From contig CAJTVF010000020.1 in assembly GCA_910579435.1 (NCBI GenBank), positions 1 through 36,206 on the forward strand: a DNA stretch of 36,206 nt, written 5' to 3'. Below the pieces are notes generated by a model. It did not search any database. It was not told where the DNA came from and saw only the letters and a list, made by a program, of their open reading frames with translations. Shown here piece by piece: positions 14,730-22,432 of this stretch. Origin of the DNA: an uncultured Oscillibacter sp. GTDB lineage: Bacteria; Bacillota; Clostridia; Oscillospirales; Oscillospiraceae. Position 1 is the stretch's first letter. Each line of letters opens with the position of its first letter. Both the position numbers and the translations under genes were made by a program.

Positions 14730-16397
14730 TTACTTCAGGCGGAACGCGGCCACCAGGCTTTTAAGGAGGCTGGCCTGAGAGGAAAGCTCCTGACTGGCGG
14801 CGGCGCTCTGCTCACTGGTGGCGGAGTTGGTCTGCACCACGCTGGCAATCTGGTCGATGCCCTCGGTCACCTGGCTGATGGCGGTGGTCTGCTTATCCAC
14901 CGCTTCCACCACAATGGACATCTGCGACGTCACGCCTCCGGCGCTGACGCTGGTGCGCTCCAGGGATTGGGTCACCTCGTTCACCACGCCGCTGCCCTCG
15001 TTCACGGCGGCAATGGAGCTTTCGATCAGGTCCTTGGTGGCCTTGGCGGCCTCGTCGGACCGGTTGGCCAGGCTGCGGACCTCATCGGCGACCACGGCGA
15101 AGCCCTTTCCGGCAGATCCGGCCCGCGCCGCCTCCACAGCGGCGTTCAGCGCCAGGATGTTGGTCTGGAAGGCGATGTTTTCGATGGCGGCAATGATTTT
15201 GCTGATTTCCTCCGAGGAGCTGGAAATCTTGCCCATCGCCGTGTTGAGCTGCTTGACGTACTCCATGCTGACGCCCAGCTGGCCGCCCGCCTGCTCCACA
15301 AACCGGCCGGCCTCCTCGGTGGCCTGGGCGGTCCGTTTGGCGTTTCCGGAAATGTTGCTGATTGTGGCGGAGAGCTCCTGCACGGAACTGGCCTGCTCCG
15401 TAGCGCCCTGGGCCAGAGCCTGGGCGCCGTTCGACACCTGTTCGGCTCCGGCGGACACCTGCTCGGCGCTCTCCCGAATCTGGCTCATGGTATCATGGAG
15501 CTTGGACTGGATGCTGTCCAGGGAAACCTTGATGGACATGAAATCTCCCACATATTCCTGCCGGGCGGAAACCGTCAAATCTCCGGCGGCAATGGAATCC
15601 AGTATGGAAGAAATCTCCCCGATGTAGGACCGAAGCCGCTGAATCGTCCTCTCAAAGATAAGGGCCAGGCGGCCGACCTCGTCATTGGATTGGACGGCGA
15701 TGCCGCTCTCTCCGCCGCCGTTCAGGCCCAGGTCTCCCTGCTCCAGGCAGCCGGCCACACGGGTGATCTCCGCCAGGGGAGCGGAGACGGTCTTCTTCAG
15801 ATACGCCGACAGGAAGAAGATGCATACGACGATGACGGCAAGGCTCACCAGGGAGGACCAGATGATGGTCATAAAAATCTGATGGTTGGCTTCCGCCGAG
15901 GAAATGCCGGCAAATATAAGGCCGTCGGCCGCTCCCGCCGCGTCCCTGGTGGGGACATAGGAGCACAGGTATTCCTCATTCAGGATCGTGGCCTTGCCCA
16001 CATAACTCTGCCCCTTTTGCAGCACGATCTCGGACAGCTCGGAGGACAGCGTGGTGCCCACGACCCGCTCTCCGTTCTGGACCACGGTGGTGTAGGCCCG
16101 CGTATTCCCCTCAAAAATGGTAAACTCACAGCCCATGCGGCTTTTCAGCTCATCCAGCAGCTGGTTGACATCGCCGGTCCCGTCCGACTGGCTCAGAACA
16201 TAATAGAGCATGTTCGTGCCGTTGGTACAGCGCTGTTCCAGCATATTCGTTGCCAAGGAGCGGAACATAATCACGCACATGCCCACCGCGAATACAACGG
16301 AGATCATCTGCATGATGACGACCACGTTGCCTACCTTTTTGCCGATGCGGGTTTGCTTTCCTTCCGGACTTCCCTTTGAAAATTCGATCTTTTTCAT
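14730..16397 (-). CDS. Methyl-accepting chemotaxis protein
   Basis: A 555-residue transmembrane chemoreceptor. In order: TM1 (about 25-47), an extracellular sensing domain of about 120 residues (Cache-like, judged only from size and position), TM2 (near 175-200), HAMP, and the long cytoplasmic signalling coiled coil with the conserved hairpin tip (NILALNAAVEAARAG, then VVADEVRSLANRS). It should signal to CheA/CheW. The ATG at 16397 is chosen because the longer frame begins inside the promoter at 16483-16455. No che genes lie in the window. Ligand unknown. Confidence 0.95.
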   Translation of the reverse strand: MKKIEFSKGSPEGKQTRIGKKVGNVVVIMQMISVVFAVGMCVIMFRSLATNMLEQRCTNGTNMLYYVLSQSDGTGDVNQLLDELKSRMGCEFTIFEGNTRAYTTVVQNGERVVGTTLSSELSEIVLQKGQSYVGKATILNEEYLCSYVPTRDAAGAADGLIFAGISSAEANHQIFMTIIWSSLVSLAVIVVCIFFLSAYLKKTVSAPLAEITRVAGCLEQGDLGLNGGGESGIAVQSNDEVGRLALIFERTIQRLRSYIGEISSILDSIAAGDLTVSARQEYVGDFMSIKVSLDSIQSKLHDTMSQIRESAEQVSAGAEQVSNGAQALAQGATEQASSVQELSATISNISGNAKRTAQATEEAGRFVEQAGGQLGVSMEYVKQLNTAMGKISSSSEEISKIIAAIENIAFQTNILALNAAVEAARAGSAGKGFAVVADEVRSLANRSDEAAKATKDLIESSIAAVNEGSGVVNEVTQSLERTSVSAGGVTSQMSIVVEAVDKQTTAISQVTEGIDQIASVVQTNSATSEQSAAASQELSSQASLLKSLVAAFRLK

Positions 16398-16454
16398 AGC
16401 TGCCTGACTCCATCTGTTTTTAGAATTAAAAAATGGCACACAGCCACCTTCCCA

Positions 16455-16483
16455 ATTATACTGAGTGGACATGATTTTTGCAA
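16455..16483 (-). promoter_or_regulatory. Promoter of the chemoreceptor gene
   Basis: Minus strand TTGCAA (16483-16478), 17 bp, TATAAT (16460-16455). It overlaps the extended reading frame, which supports the start at 16397. Confidence 0.75.
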
Positions 16484-16549
16484 GCCCTTTTTCTGCTGGA
16501 GCTGTTCAGCGCACGGTATTCAATAAGGGCTTGTAATTGACTTGCGTAT

Positions 16550-16783
16550 TCAGGGGCCGAAGTCCCGTTTTATTTCCTTATATATGTTGCGATGAGGAAA
16601 GTCATTCCCGCCTGACCGGCGGGCCTTTATGAAAAGAGCCGCCGGAACGCGCAGGGCCCAAAAGCCGCTCCGCCTGTAAGAGAGGGCTTGCTCCATCTCC
16701 TCAATATACTTGCTGACGCCATGCCGGCACAAAAATATGCCGCTGCAAATTCTATCCACCCGTTTAGGCCTTGTTTCAAACAA
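16550..16783 (-). other. Doubtful 77-codon reading frame, possible remnant
   Basis: The frame begins inside repeat C and has no ribosome site. The product (key part KYIEEMEQALSYRRSGF...FPHRNIYKEI) has no recognisable domain. It could be a gene remnant carried with the repeats or chance. The 832-bp gap 16398-17229 otherwise holds the mcp promoter, repeat C with its nested insert, and a terminator. Confidence 0.2.
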
Positions 16784-17092
16784 GGCCTAAACGCCCAAAA
16801 CGGCGGATCTTTTTCCGCCGCTCTGCGTTAAGGAACCACTGATGAAATCCCCGCACACAGCTTCACGCCATAAATTCCCGCTGGACTGCGTTAGAAAATC
16901 TTGAAATCCGTCAGGATTCCTGCGATTTTCTTCCTTGTCAGCAGAAATTTCTGGCGCAAATCTGCACACGTTGATTTAATCAGTGCTTCCTTAAATTTTC
17001 TTGCCGGGCGGCAGCCCGCCCGCGAAAATTTGCCTTAATTGGCGAAAAAATCTCTCACCGTCGGGCATTCCGCCAGTTTTCAAACAAGGCCT
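16766..17092. mobile_element. MITE-like palindromic element, copy C, interrupted
   Basis: The ends AGGCCTTGTTT and TTTTCAAACAAGGCCT belong to the same family as copies A, B and D. The interior matches the reverse complement of copy D closely, but it is split by a 159-bp insert at TTAA (next entry). Its left end has become a perfect palindrome, TTTAGGCCTTGTTT (16763-16776), C, AAACAAGGCCTAAA (16778-16791). Confidence 0.85.
16828..16994. mobile_element. Nested MITE with TTAA target duplication
   Basis: A 159-bp insert (16832-16990) is flanked by TTAA on both sides (16828-16831 and 16991-16994). Its inverted ends GGAACCACTGAT (16832-16843) and ATCAGTGCTTCC (16979-16990) differ at one position, and the inverted similarity continues for about 38 bp. 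Copy D carries the uninterrupted sequence with a single TTAA, which proves the insertion. The apex (16900-16924) is the same 25-bp core found in copies A and B. Confidence 0.88.
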
Positions 17093-17201
17093 GAACTCAT
17101 CAAGCAGTCTCACGTCATTTTCCGGCATCTTCCTGCCTCCGCCCGCGGAATTTGGGAATTGCCGCCGTTTCCATACTGCGCGCATTCCGGACGCAAGAAA
17201 A

Positions 17202-17224
17202 GGCACGAAAACTTCGTGCCTTTT
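17202..17224 (-). terminator. Terminator after tRNA-Ser
   Basis: GGCACGAA (17202-17209) and TTCGTGCC (17213-17220) form an 8-bp stem; on the minus strand it is followed by TTTTCTTG. Confidence 0.8.
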
Positions 17225-17229
17225 CCCGC

Positions 17230-17321
17230 TGGCGGAGATGGAGAGATTCGAACTCTCGCGCGCTGTTTAGGCGCCTACCGCATTTCGAGTGCGGACCCTT
17301 CAACCACTTGGGTACATCTCC
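17230..17321 (-). tRNA. tRNA-Ser(CGA)
   Basis: Read on the minus strand, GGAGATG pairs with CATCTCC as the acceptor stem, followed by G73 and an encoded CCA. The anticodon stem-loop CCGCA-CTCGAAA-TGCGG gives anticodon CGA (serine, codon UCG). There is a long variable arm as in class II tRNAs and a GTTCGAATC T-loop. Confidence 0.95.
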
Positions 17322-17344
17322 AAATCATCATCAGCGTATTTTTT

Positions 17345-17373
17345 ATTATGCCACATTTTTCTCCCCGTTGCAA
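17345..17373 (-). promoter_or_regulatory. Promoter of tRNA-Ser
   Basis: Minus strand TTGCAA (17373-17368), 17 bp, CATAAT (17350-17345), about 15-25 nt before the tRNA 5' end. Confidence 0.7.
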
Positions 17374-17375
17374 GA

Positions 17376-17403
17376 GGGGCGGGAAAATTCCCGCCCCTTT
17401 TTT
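17376..17403. terminator. Hairpin at the end of the rRNA methyltransferase gene
   Basis: GGGGCGGGAA (17376-17385), AA, TTCCCGCCCC (17388-17397), then six T on the plus strand. On the minus strand, where the adjacent gene ends, the tail is CTCTTGC, so ending there may be incomplete and some read-through into tRNA-Ser is possible. Confidence 0.65.
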
Positions 17404-18511
17404 ATCTCCCGTAGAAAAACGCGTCGCATTTCAGCATTCCATTGTACAGCTTCCGCTTCTTGTCCGCCGGGCGGCCGAAGCAGCGCTCAAACTCCGTGTG
17501 AGAACTCAGCACGATGACCCGCCACTTGGGCGGCAGTTCTTCCAGCGCTTTCCCAAACGTCCGGTAGAGCGCCTCCGCCTCCCGCTTCTCCAGCAGCCGC
17601 TCTCCGTAGGGCGGGTTTGTCACCAGCTGCCCATACTCGCCGCTTCGATGGAACTTCCCCGCGTCCGCCTCCTCAAAGCGCACGCAGTCCTCCACCCCCG
17701 CCAAAGCCGCGTTGTGCCGGGCCAGCTCCACCGCCGCCGGGTCGATGTCCCCGCCCCAGATGTCGTAACGCCCGTGGAATTCCCTATCCTGGGCCTCCTC
17801 CGCCGCGTCCATCCACAGCTTCGGGTCCATGGACTTCCACCGCTGGGCGGCAAAGCGCCGGTCCAGGCCCGGGGCCCGGTTTTTCGCGATCAGCGCCGCC
17901 TCGATGGGAATGGTGCCGGAGCCGCAGAAGGGGTCGCAGAAGGGGCCTTTTCCCCGGTAGCGGGAGAGGGTCACCAGCGCCGCCGCCAGGGTCTCCCGCA
18001 GCGGCGCGCCCATGTTCTGCGCCCGGTAGCCCCGCTTGTAGAGCCCCTCGCCGGAGGTGTCCAGATACAGGGAGGCCCGGTCCTTGATGATGGCAAATTG
18101 AATCTGATAGCGGCTTCCCGTTTCCGGCAGGGTCTCGCAGCCGTAGGCGTTCCCCAGCCGCCGCGCCGCCGCCTTTTTCACGATGGCCTGGCAGGCTGGG
18201 ACGGAGTGGAGGGCGGAATTCAGGGAATAGCCCTTCACGGGGAACTCCCCCTCCCGGGGGATGAAGTCCTCCCAGGGCAGGGCCAGCACGCCCTGGAACA
18301 GCGCCTCGAAATCCGGGGCCGGGAAGGACCCCAGCTCCATCAGCACCCGGGCCCCGCAGCGCAGGTTGATGTTCAGCCGGGCAATGTCCGCCAGGCCGCC
18401 GTCACAGTGGACCCGGCCGTTTTCCGCCCGGACGTTTTTCAGGCCCAGGCGCTTCATCTCGTCGGACACCAGGGCCTCCAGGCCCAGCAGGCAGGGGATG
18501 GTCAAAATCAA
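17402..18511 (-). CDS. THUMP-domain class I rRNA methyltransferase (RlmL/YpsC type)
   Basis: A 369-residue protein. The N-terminal part carries a THUMP-type RNA-binding region (about 45-150). The C-terminal part is a Rossmann SAM methyltransferase with DPFCGSGTIPIEAAL (motif I) and the catalytic NPPYGERL motif for guanine-N2 methylation. Homologues modify 23S rRNA. The start is TTG at 18511 with AAAGGAGG upstream; no better start is near. It stands alone, upstream of tRNA-Ser. The exact target base cannot be read from sequence. Confidence 0.9.
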   Translation of the reverse strand: MILTIPCLLGLEALVSDEMKRLGLKNVRAENGRVHCDGGLADIARLNINLRCGARVLMELGSFPAPDFEALFQGVLALPWEDFIPREGEFPVKGYSLNSALHSVPACQAIVKKAAARRLGNAYGCETLPETGSRYQIQFAIIKDRASLYLDTSGEGLYKRGYRAQNMGAPLRETLAAALVTLSRYRGKGPFCDPFCGSGTIPIEAALIAKNRAPGLDRRFAAQRWKSMDPKLWMDAAEEAQDREFHGRYDIWGGDIDPAAVELARHNAALAGVEDCVRFEEADAGKFHRSGEYGQLVTNPPYGERLLEKREAEALYRTFGKALEELPPKWRVIVLSSHTEFERCFGRPADKKRKLYNGMLKCDAFFYGR

Positions 18512-18594
18512 AGGGGCCGCCTCCTTTGCGCAATGTCAAGCCCCAGTATACCAGTCCCGGCGCCGGTTTTCAACACCCAAAGCCGCCGTGCGGC

Positions 18595-18840
18595 CTATTC
18601 TTTCCCGCTCCGCTTCCGGCTCTCCTTTCGCAGGACCGTCCCGCTTACCATGCCGGCGCCGCCCAGCAGCAGGAACCCCCGGGAGTGCAGCAGCACTCCC
18701 GCCGCCGCCAGGGCCGTCCCCAGGGCCAGGCTCCGGAACGACGCCGCCCTCAGCGCCTTTTCGTCCGGGTCCGGCAGGGAAACGGAGAGGCCCAGGGCCT
18801 TGTTCAGCCTCCCGCAAATCCGGTTGACATGCTCGATCAT
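18595..18840 (-). CDS. Small two-helix membrane protein, unknown
   Basis: 81 residues. The N-terminal third is polar (HVNRICGRLNKALGL...DPDEK), followed by two hydrophobic segments (about 34-48 and 50-66) and a basic tail. ATG at 18840 follows GGAGG by 9 bp, which is clearly better than the longer frame. Third gene of the TetR-led operon, 13 bp after the previous gene. Not recognised; membrane location is the only prediction made. Confidence 0.65.
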   Translation of the reverse strand: MIEHVNRICGRLNKALGLSVSLPDPDEKALRAASFRSLALGTALAAAGVLLHSRGFLLLGGAGMVSGTVLRKESRKRSGKE

Positions 18841-18853
18841 CTTTATTATCCTC

Positions 18854-19078
18854 CTAAAACAGCATCTGCACGCCATGGTCGACGGCCAGGACCGCGCCCA
18901 CACCGATGAGGGCCCAGATATACCCGGGGACCGCCCCCTTTCCCTTTCTCTTGTGGGCAAACAGGCAGGCCAGCCCCACAGCCGCCAGGCTCAGCCCGGC
19001 AGTCAGCAGCACGGCGGCGATCAGCCGCATGGCTTCCGGTTCGGGAACCGGGACAAAGCTGGGTACGGGCACTTTCAT
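18854..19078 (-). CDS. Small two-helix membrane protein, unknown
   Basis: 74 residues: a short Pro/Val-rich N-terminus (MKVPVPSFVPVPEPE), TM1 (about 17-41), a basic KRKGKG loop and TM2 (about 50-72). ATG at 19078 overlaps the TetR stop as ATGA and has GGAGGAG upstream, so it is translationally coupled to the regulator. Not recognised. With the next gene it could be a small envelope or export module under TetR control. Confidence 0.7.
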   Translation of the reverse strand: MKVPVPSFVPVPEPEAMRLIAAVLLTAGLSLAAVGLACLFAHKRKGKGAVPGYIWALIGVGAVLAVDHGVQMLF

Positions 19079-19677
19079 ACAGGCTCCTCCTCAAACAGGT
19101 TTTCCATCAATACCTCCGCCATATGGCCGAAGACAGCGGAGGGATCACAGGCGGCGGACAACGCCTCCCGGGCGCTTACCGTGGACAGCAGGGCGCTCAG
19201 CGCGCCGTAGGCCAGGGATTCCTCCTGCCTCAGCCTCAGGCCCGCGGCCTGGACCGCCTGACGGAAAAACGCGAAGCTGTCCAGCTTGATCTGCCGCGCG
19301 GCCTCCTCCGGCAGCTTCGCGGCGAAGGACCGGAAATCCGGCGTGCCCACGTTGTACAAAAAGGGCTTCGCGGCGTATTCCCGGTAAAGCTCCTTCAGCG
19401 CCCGGGCAAAGCCCCCCCGGCTCCGCTCCCGCCCGTTTGTCTCCAGGACCTGCTCCTTCAGCCGTTCCTGGATATCCCGGATCGTCTCCAAAAACAGGTC
19501 CTCCTTCGCGGGGTAGAGGACATAGAAGGTCCCGATGGAAATGCCCGCCGCGGCGCAGAGCTCCTTGACGCTGGTCCGCTTATAGCCCCGGGCAATCCAG
19601 CGCCCTTCGCACAGGGCTTTCAGCCTCTTGCGGATCTCCGCCTTGTCCTCCTCGGAGAGCATGGGTTTTGATGGCAT
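19075..19677 (-). CDS. TetR/AcrR family transcriptional regulator
   Basis: 200 residues, with an N-terminal HTH (RTSVKELCAAAGISIGTFYVLYPAKEDLF, about 34-62) and a C-terminal effector domain. ATG at 19677 follows AAAAGGAGG. First gene of a three-gene minus operon with two tiny membrane proteins. The promoter at 19770-19742 is followed directly by a palindrome (19710-19736), so autoregulation is likely. Family certain, ligand unknown. Confidence 0.92.
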   Translation of the reverse strand: MPSKPMLSEEDKAEIRKRLKALCEGRWIARGYKRTSVKELCAAAGISIGTFYVLYPAKEDLFLETIRDIQERLKEQVLETNGRERSRGGFARALKELYREYAAKPFLYNVGTPDFRSFAAKLPEEAARQIKLDSFAFFRQAVQAAGLRLRQEESLAYGALSALLSTVSAREALSAACDPSAVFGHMAEVLMENLFEEEPV

Positions 19678-19709
19678 TGCCTTCGCCTCCTTTTCTGCAA
19701 AATGTAATT

Positions 19710-19736
19710 TGCGAATATTCGTCCTTTATATTCGCA
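19710..19736. promoter_or_regulatory. Operator palindrome of the second TetR operon
   Basis: TGCGAATAT (19710-19718), 9 bp, ATATTCGCA (19728-19736): perfect 9-bp arms around the expected transcription start on the minus strand. Confidence 0.7.
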
Positions 19737-19741
19737 TATTT

Positions 19742-19770
19742 AATATAGCACGCGCCTGCGCCCTTGTCAA
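19742..19770 (-). promoter_or_regulatory. Promoter of the second TetR operon
   Basis: Minus strand TTGACA (19770-19765), 17 bp, TATATT (19747-19742): 11 of 12 consensus bases. Confidence 0.85.
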
Positions 19771-19838
19771 GAGAAACCTCCCAGGGAGGCCCTGTGAATT
19801 GTTACTGAAATGAAACACTTTTTCTCCCCCGGATATGC

Positions 19839-19844
19839 TATACT
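19839..19844 (+). promoter_or_regulatory. -10 element of the nfeD-SPFH operon
   Basis: TATACT preceded by a TATG-rich stretch, about 40 bp before the nfeD start. No good -35 is seen. Confidence 0.4.
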
Positions 19845-19883
19845 GGAAATGAACACAAAAGCCCTTTGGAAAGGAGGCACTCT

Positions 19884-20354
19884 ATGAATTTATTTATCTG
19901 GCTCTGGCTGGGGGCCATCGTTCTCTTCGGCATGGCCGAAGTGGTCACGGAGAGCATGGTCTCCATCTGGTTCGTGGCCGGGTCCCTGGCGGCGCTGTTC
20001 ATCTGCATGTCCGGCTGGTCTCTGGGGGGACTGACCCCGGAGGCGACCCAGGTGCTGGTGTTCGCCGTGGTGTCCGCACTGGCGCTGGCCGCCACGCGGC
20101 CCCTGGTCCGGCGCTTTATGACCCGGCCCCATATCCCCACGAATTCGGACCGGGTCCTGGGCATGGTGGCCAAGGTTACCGAGGCCGTGGACAACGAGCG
20201 GGCCTCCGGCGCCGTCTACGTGGACGGCAAGACCTGGACCGCCCGCAGTATGGACGGCTCCGTCATCCCCGCCGGGACCCAGGTAACGGTACAGAAGATC
20301 GAGGGCGTTAAGCTCCTGGTCCAATATTCAGAGAAAGTGGAGGTAGTGAAGTAA
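19884..20354 (+). CDS. NfeD family membrane protein
   Basis: 156 residues: two to three N-terminal helices (to about residue 75) and a C-terminal OB-fold (about 90-150; VLGMVAKVTEAVDNERASGAVYVDGKTWTA is typical). NfeD proteins partner with SPFH/flotillin proteins in membrane microdomains. ATG at 19884 follows AAAGGAGG; six extra upstream codons are rejected. Its stop overlaps the next start (TAATG), so the SPFH partner is translationally coupled. Confidence 0.92.
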   Translation: MNLFIWLWLGAIVLFGMAEVVTESMVSIWFVAGSLAALFICMSGWSLGGLTPEATQVLVFAVVSALALAATRPLVRRFMTRPHIPTNSDRVLGMVAKVTEAVDNERASGAVYVDGKTWTARSMDGSVIPAGTQVTVQKIEGVKLLVQYSEKVEVVK

Positions 20355-21292
20355 TGTTTTGGATTCCCGTTTCCGCCGTCATCATCCTGCTGGTCATTTT
20401 GATCATCTCCAACGTCCATATCGTCCAGCAGTCCCGGGCCTACGTGGTGGAGTGGCTGGGCCAGTTCCACGCCGTCTGGAACCAGGGCCCTCACGTCAAG
20501 GTGCCCTTCGTCATGCGGGTGGTGAAGAAGGTCTCCCTCAAGGAGCAGGTGGCGGATTTCCCGCCCCAGCCCGTCATTACGAAGGACAACGTCACCATGC
20601 AGATCGACACGGTGATTTACTTCCAGATCACGGACCCCAAGCTCTACACCTACGGCGTGGAGCACCCCATGAGCGCCATTGAGAACCTGACCGCCACGAC
20701 CCTGCGGAACATCATCGGCGACATGGACCTGGAGCAGTCCCTCACCAGCCGGGACATCATCAACTCCCGGATGCGCGCCATCCTGGACGAGGCCACGGAC
20801 CCCTGGGGCATCAAGGTCAACCGGGTGGAACTGAAAAACATCATTCCCCCCAAGGACATCCAGAACGCCATGGAAAAGCAGATGAAGGCCGAGCGGGAGC
20901 GCCGGGAATCCGTCCTCCAGGCCAAGGGCCAGAAGGAGTCCCAGGTGCTGGTGGCCGAGGGTGAGAAGCAGGCCGCCATCCTCCGGGCCACGGCGGCCAA
21001 GGAGGCGGCGATCCTCCAGGCCGAGGGCGAGAAGCAGGCCCGCATCATGGCCGCCGAGGCGGAGGCCGAGGCCATCACCCGGGTCCAGACCGCCCTGGCG
21101 GAGTCCCTGCGGCTTCTGAACGAAGACGCCCCCAACGACCAGGTGGTGAAGCTCAAGGCCCTGGAGGCCATGCAGAAGGTGGCCGACGGCAAGGCGACGA
21201 AGATCATCATTCCCAGCGAGCTGCAAGGGCTTGCGGGCCTCGCCGCAAGCGCCAAGGCGGTGTTTGAGAGCGATGAGCCGAACAAGAGATAA
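20354..21292 (+). CDS. SPFH/Band 7 (stomatin-like) protein
   Basis: 312 residues: one N-terminal membrane helix (about 1-20), a Band 7 domain (about 22-190), then a long Ala/Glu-rich coiled coil (about 175-245, with the repeated AEGEKQA motif) and a short C-terminal region. It forms membrane-bound oligomers and usually works with the NfeD protein encoded just before it. QmcA/paraslipin type. A strong terminator follows. Confidence 0.93.
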   Translation: MFWIPVSAVIILLVILIISNVHIVQQSRAYVVEWLGQFHAVWNQGPHVKVPFVMRVVKKVSLKEQVADFPPQPVITKDNVTMQIDTVIYFQITDPKLYTYGVEHPMSAIENLTATTLRNIIGDMDLEQSLTSRDIINSRMRAILDEATDPWGIKVNRVELKNIIPPKDIQNAMEKQMKAERERRESVLQAKGQKESQVLVAEGEKQAAILRATAAKEAAILQAEGEKQARIMAAEAEAEAITRVQTALAESLRLLNEDAPNDQVVKLKALEAMQKVADGKATKIIIPSELQGLAGLAASAKAVFESDEPNKR

Positions 21293-21304
21293 GGAATCCA
21301 TATG

Positions 21305-21335
21305 AAAGGGCCCCGTCCGCCGGACGGGGCCCTTT
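21305..21335 (+). terminator. Intrinsic terminator after the NfeD-SPFH operon
   Basis: AAAGGGCCCCGTCC (21305-21318), loop GCC, GGACGGGGCCCTTT (21322-21335): a 14-bp perfect stem, symmetric, with a short T tail. Confidence 0.85.
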
Positions 21336-21428
21336 GCTTGCAGCCGCTTTCATAAGGGGCGGGCAATTTTTTGAGACTTTCATTCTGCAAACTGGAGGCG
21401 GTCAACCGGATTTGCTCTTTATGCCGGC

Positions 21429-21515
21429 ATGCGGTTTCCTGCCGGAAAAAGGGGGGCACTGGAGGAATGGCCTGACCAGGGGGGCAGGCCCCACAAAGAG
21501 GGTGCATGCTGCTGA
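21429..21515 (+). repeat. Dispersed palindromic repeat, copy 3 (GGCCTGACC type)
   Basis: Contains GGCCTGACCAGG at 21469-21480 followed by GGGGCAGGCCCCACAA and GCATGCT, in the same order as copy 1 at 4388-4470, 17 kb away. The 317-bp gap 21293-21609 holds this, the SPFH terminator and the XRE terminator. Confidence 0.75.
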
Positions 21516-21539
21516 ACAACCAACAGCATTGCGGAAAAA

Positions 21540-21561
21540 GGGCGGGCCCGAAGGCCCGCCC
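21540..21561 (-). terminator. Terminator of the small XRE gene
   Basis: GGGCGGGCC and GGCCCGCCC (9-bp stem, 4-nt loop); on the minus strand followed by five T. Confidence 0.85.
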
Positions 21562-21609
21562 GGGTGCTGCTGTTCCCGGAAGGGGGGAAACTCATGGTTT
21601 GCCGGAAAT

Positions 21610-21846
21610 TTACTCCGGGGCCCGAGGATACGGGGTTGGGTCGTCGGTCAAGCCCACCAGGTAGTCGATGGAAACACCGTAAAACCGGGCAATCCGCATG
21701 AGGATGCTCACCTTTGGTTCGTGAACCCCCAACTCATAATTTTGATATGCCTTTTCCGTGATATCACAGTAAACCGCTACTTTTATCTGAGGCAAGCCCG
21801 TCTTTGCCCGGCATTTTTTCAGCCGCTTCGCCAAAATATCCTTCAT
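21610..21846 (-). CDS. XRE-family (HTH_3) regulator
   Basis: 78 residues, almost wholly a Cro/C1-type helix-turn-helix (LAKRLKKCRAKTGLPQIKVA through ALKI-like recognition region KAYQNYELGVHEPKVSILMRIARFYGVSIDYLVG). This format is common for small regulators of Firmicutes. The start is uncertain: ATG 21846 is taken, with TTG 21861 or the GTG at 21855 possible; none has a strong ribosome site. Divergent from the 82-residue gene at 21950, whose promoter lies in the shared 103-bp gap. Confidence 0.85.
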   Translation of the reverse strand: MKDILAKRLKKCRAKTGLPQIKVAVYCDITEKAYQNYELGVHEPKVSILMRIARFYGVSIDYLVGLTDDPTPYPRAPE

Positions 21847-21867
21847 ATAAAGCACCCACAATCGTTA

Positions 21868-21896
21868 TTGACAAGTGCAGTATATGGCATTAAAAT
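21868..21896 (+). promoter_or_regulatory. Promoter of the 82-residue gene
   Basis: TTGACA (21868-21873), 17 bp, TAAAAT (21891-21896): 11 of 12 consensus bases. Confidence 0.85.
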
Positions 21897-21949
21897 GGAA
21901 ACGATACCAAAGGTTATTACGGAACGTTTTTGGGTGAAGGGAGAACGCC

Positions 21950-22198
21950 ATGGAACAGGACCTGTCGAGAGCCATGTACGAAAACGCCATCGGAAAGCTG
22001 GTGGTGAACTATCTGGAGTCCCTGGGGACCGTCGAACTGCCGTCTTTGGCCGAGTCCAGCGCCCTGAAGCTGATTGCCGAGATCAAGGCCGTCCTGGACG
22101 ACGACAGCCTGGAGGACCCAACGTGCTTCCAGCGGATCGACGCCCTTGTGGACGCCTTTTATGTCCGGAACGTCCACACCCCCCGGCACGATTGGTAG
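21950..22198 (+). CDS. Small acidic conserved-looking protein, unknown
   Basis: 82 residues, soluble, mostly helical, acidic in the middle (EIKAVLDDDSLEDP) and ending VHTPRHDW. ATG at 21950 follows AAGGGAG and a strong promoter, so it is surely expressed. I do not recognise a named domain with confidence. It stands between a divergent XRE regulator and the rpmH operon, and may be controlled by that regulator. Confidence 0.75.
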   Translation: MEQDLSRAMYENAIGKLVVNYLESLGTVELPSLAESSALKLIAEIKAVLDDDSLEDPTCFQRIDALVDAFYVRNVHTPRHDW

Positions 22199-22271
22199 GG
22201 AGGCAGCCTTCCGGATTCTTCCCCAGGCGGCTTTTCGGGAGCTTTTCGGCGGAAATTCGCCCAAGTTTTTA

Positions 22272-22301
22272 TTGACACCCCTCCTGCCCGTATGGTATAC
22301 T
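22272..22301 (+). promoter_or_regulatory. Promoter of the rpmH-rnpA-yidD-yidC-jag operon
   Basis: TTGACA (22272-22277), 18 bp, TATACT (22296-22301). A leader of about 125 nt precedes rpmH. Confidence 0.75.
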
Positions 22302-22432
22302 ATCCCATGCGTCGATCGGCGCTTGAGTTTGTCTGCCGCGCTGTCCGCCTCCTGAGGCCCGGACAGTGTTGGGAAAGCGCCGCCCCCGGTTTTCGGCGGG
22401 GCGGACGGAATATCGACAGGAGGTGTCTCAGC

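Noticed and set aside
17039..19210. 723-codon plus-strand frame across tRNA-Ser and the methyltransferase
   Set aside because: It passes through a tRNA gene and opposite well-supported minus-strand genes.
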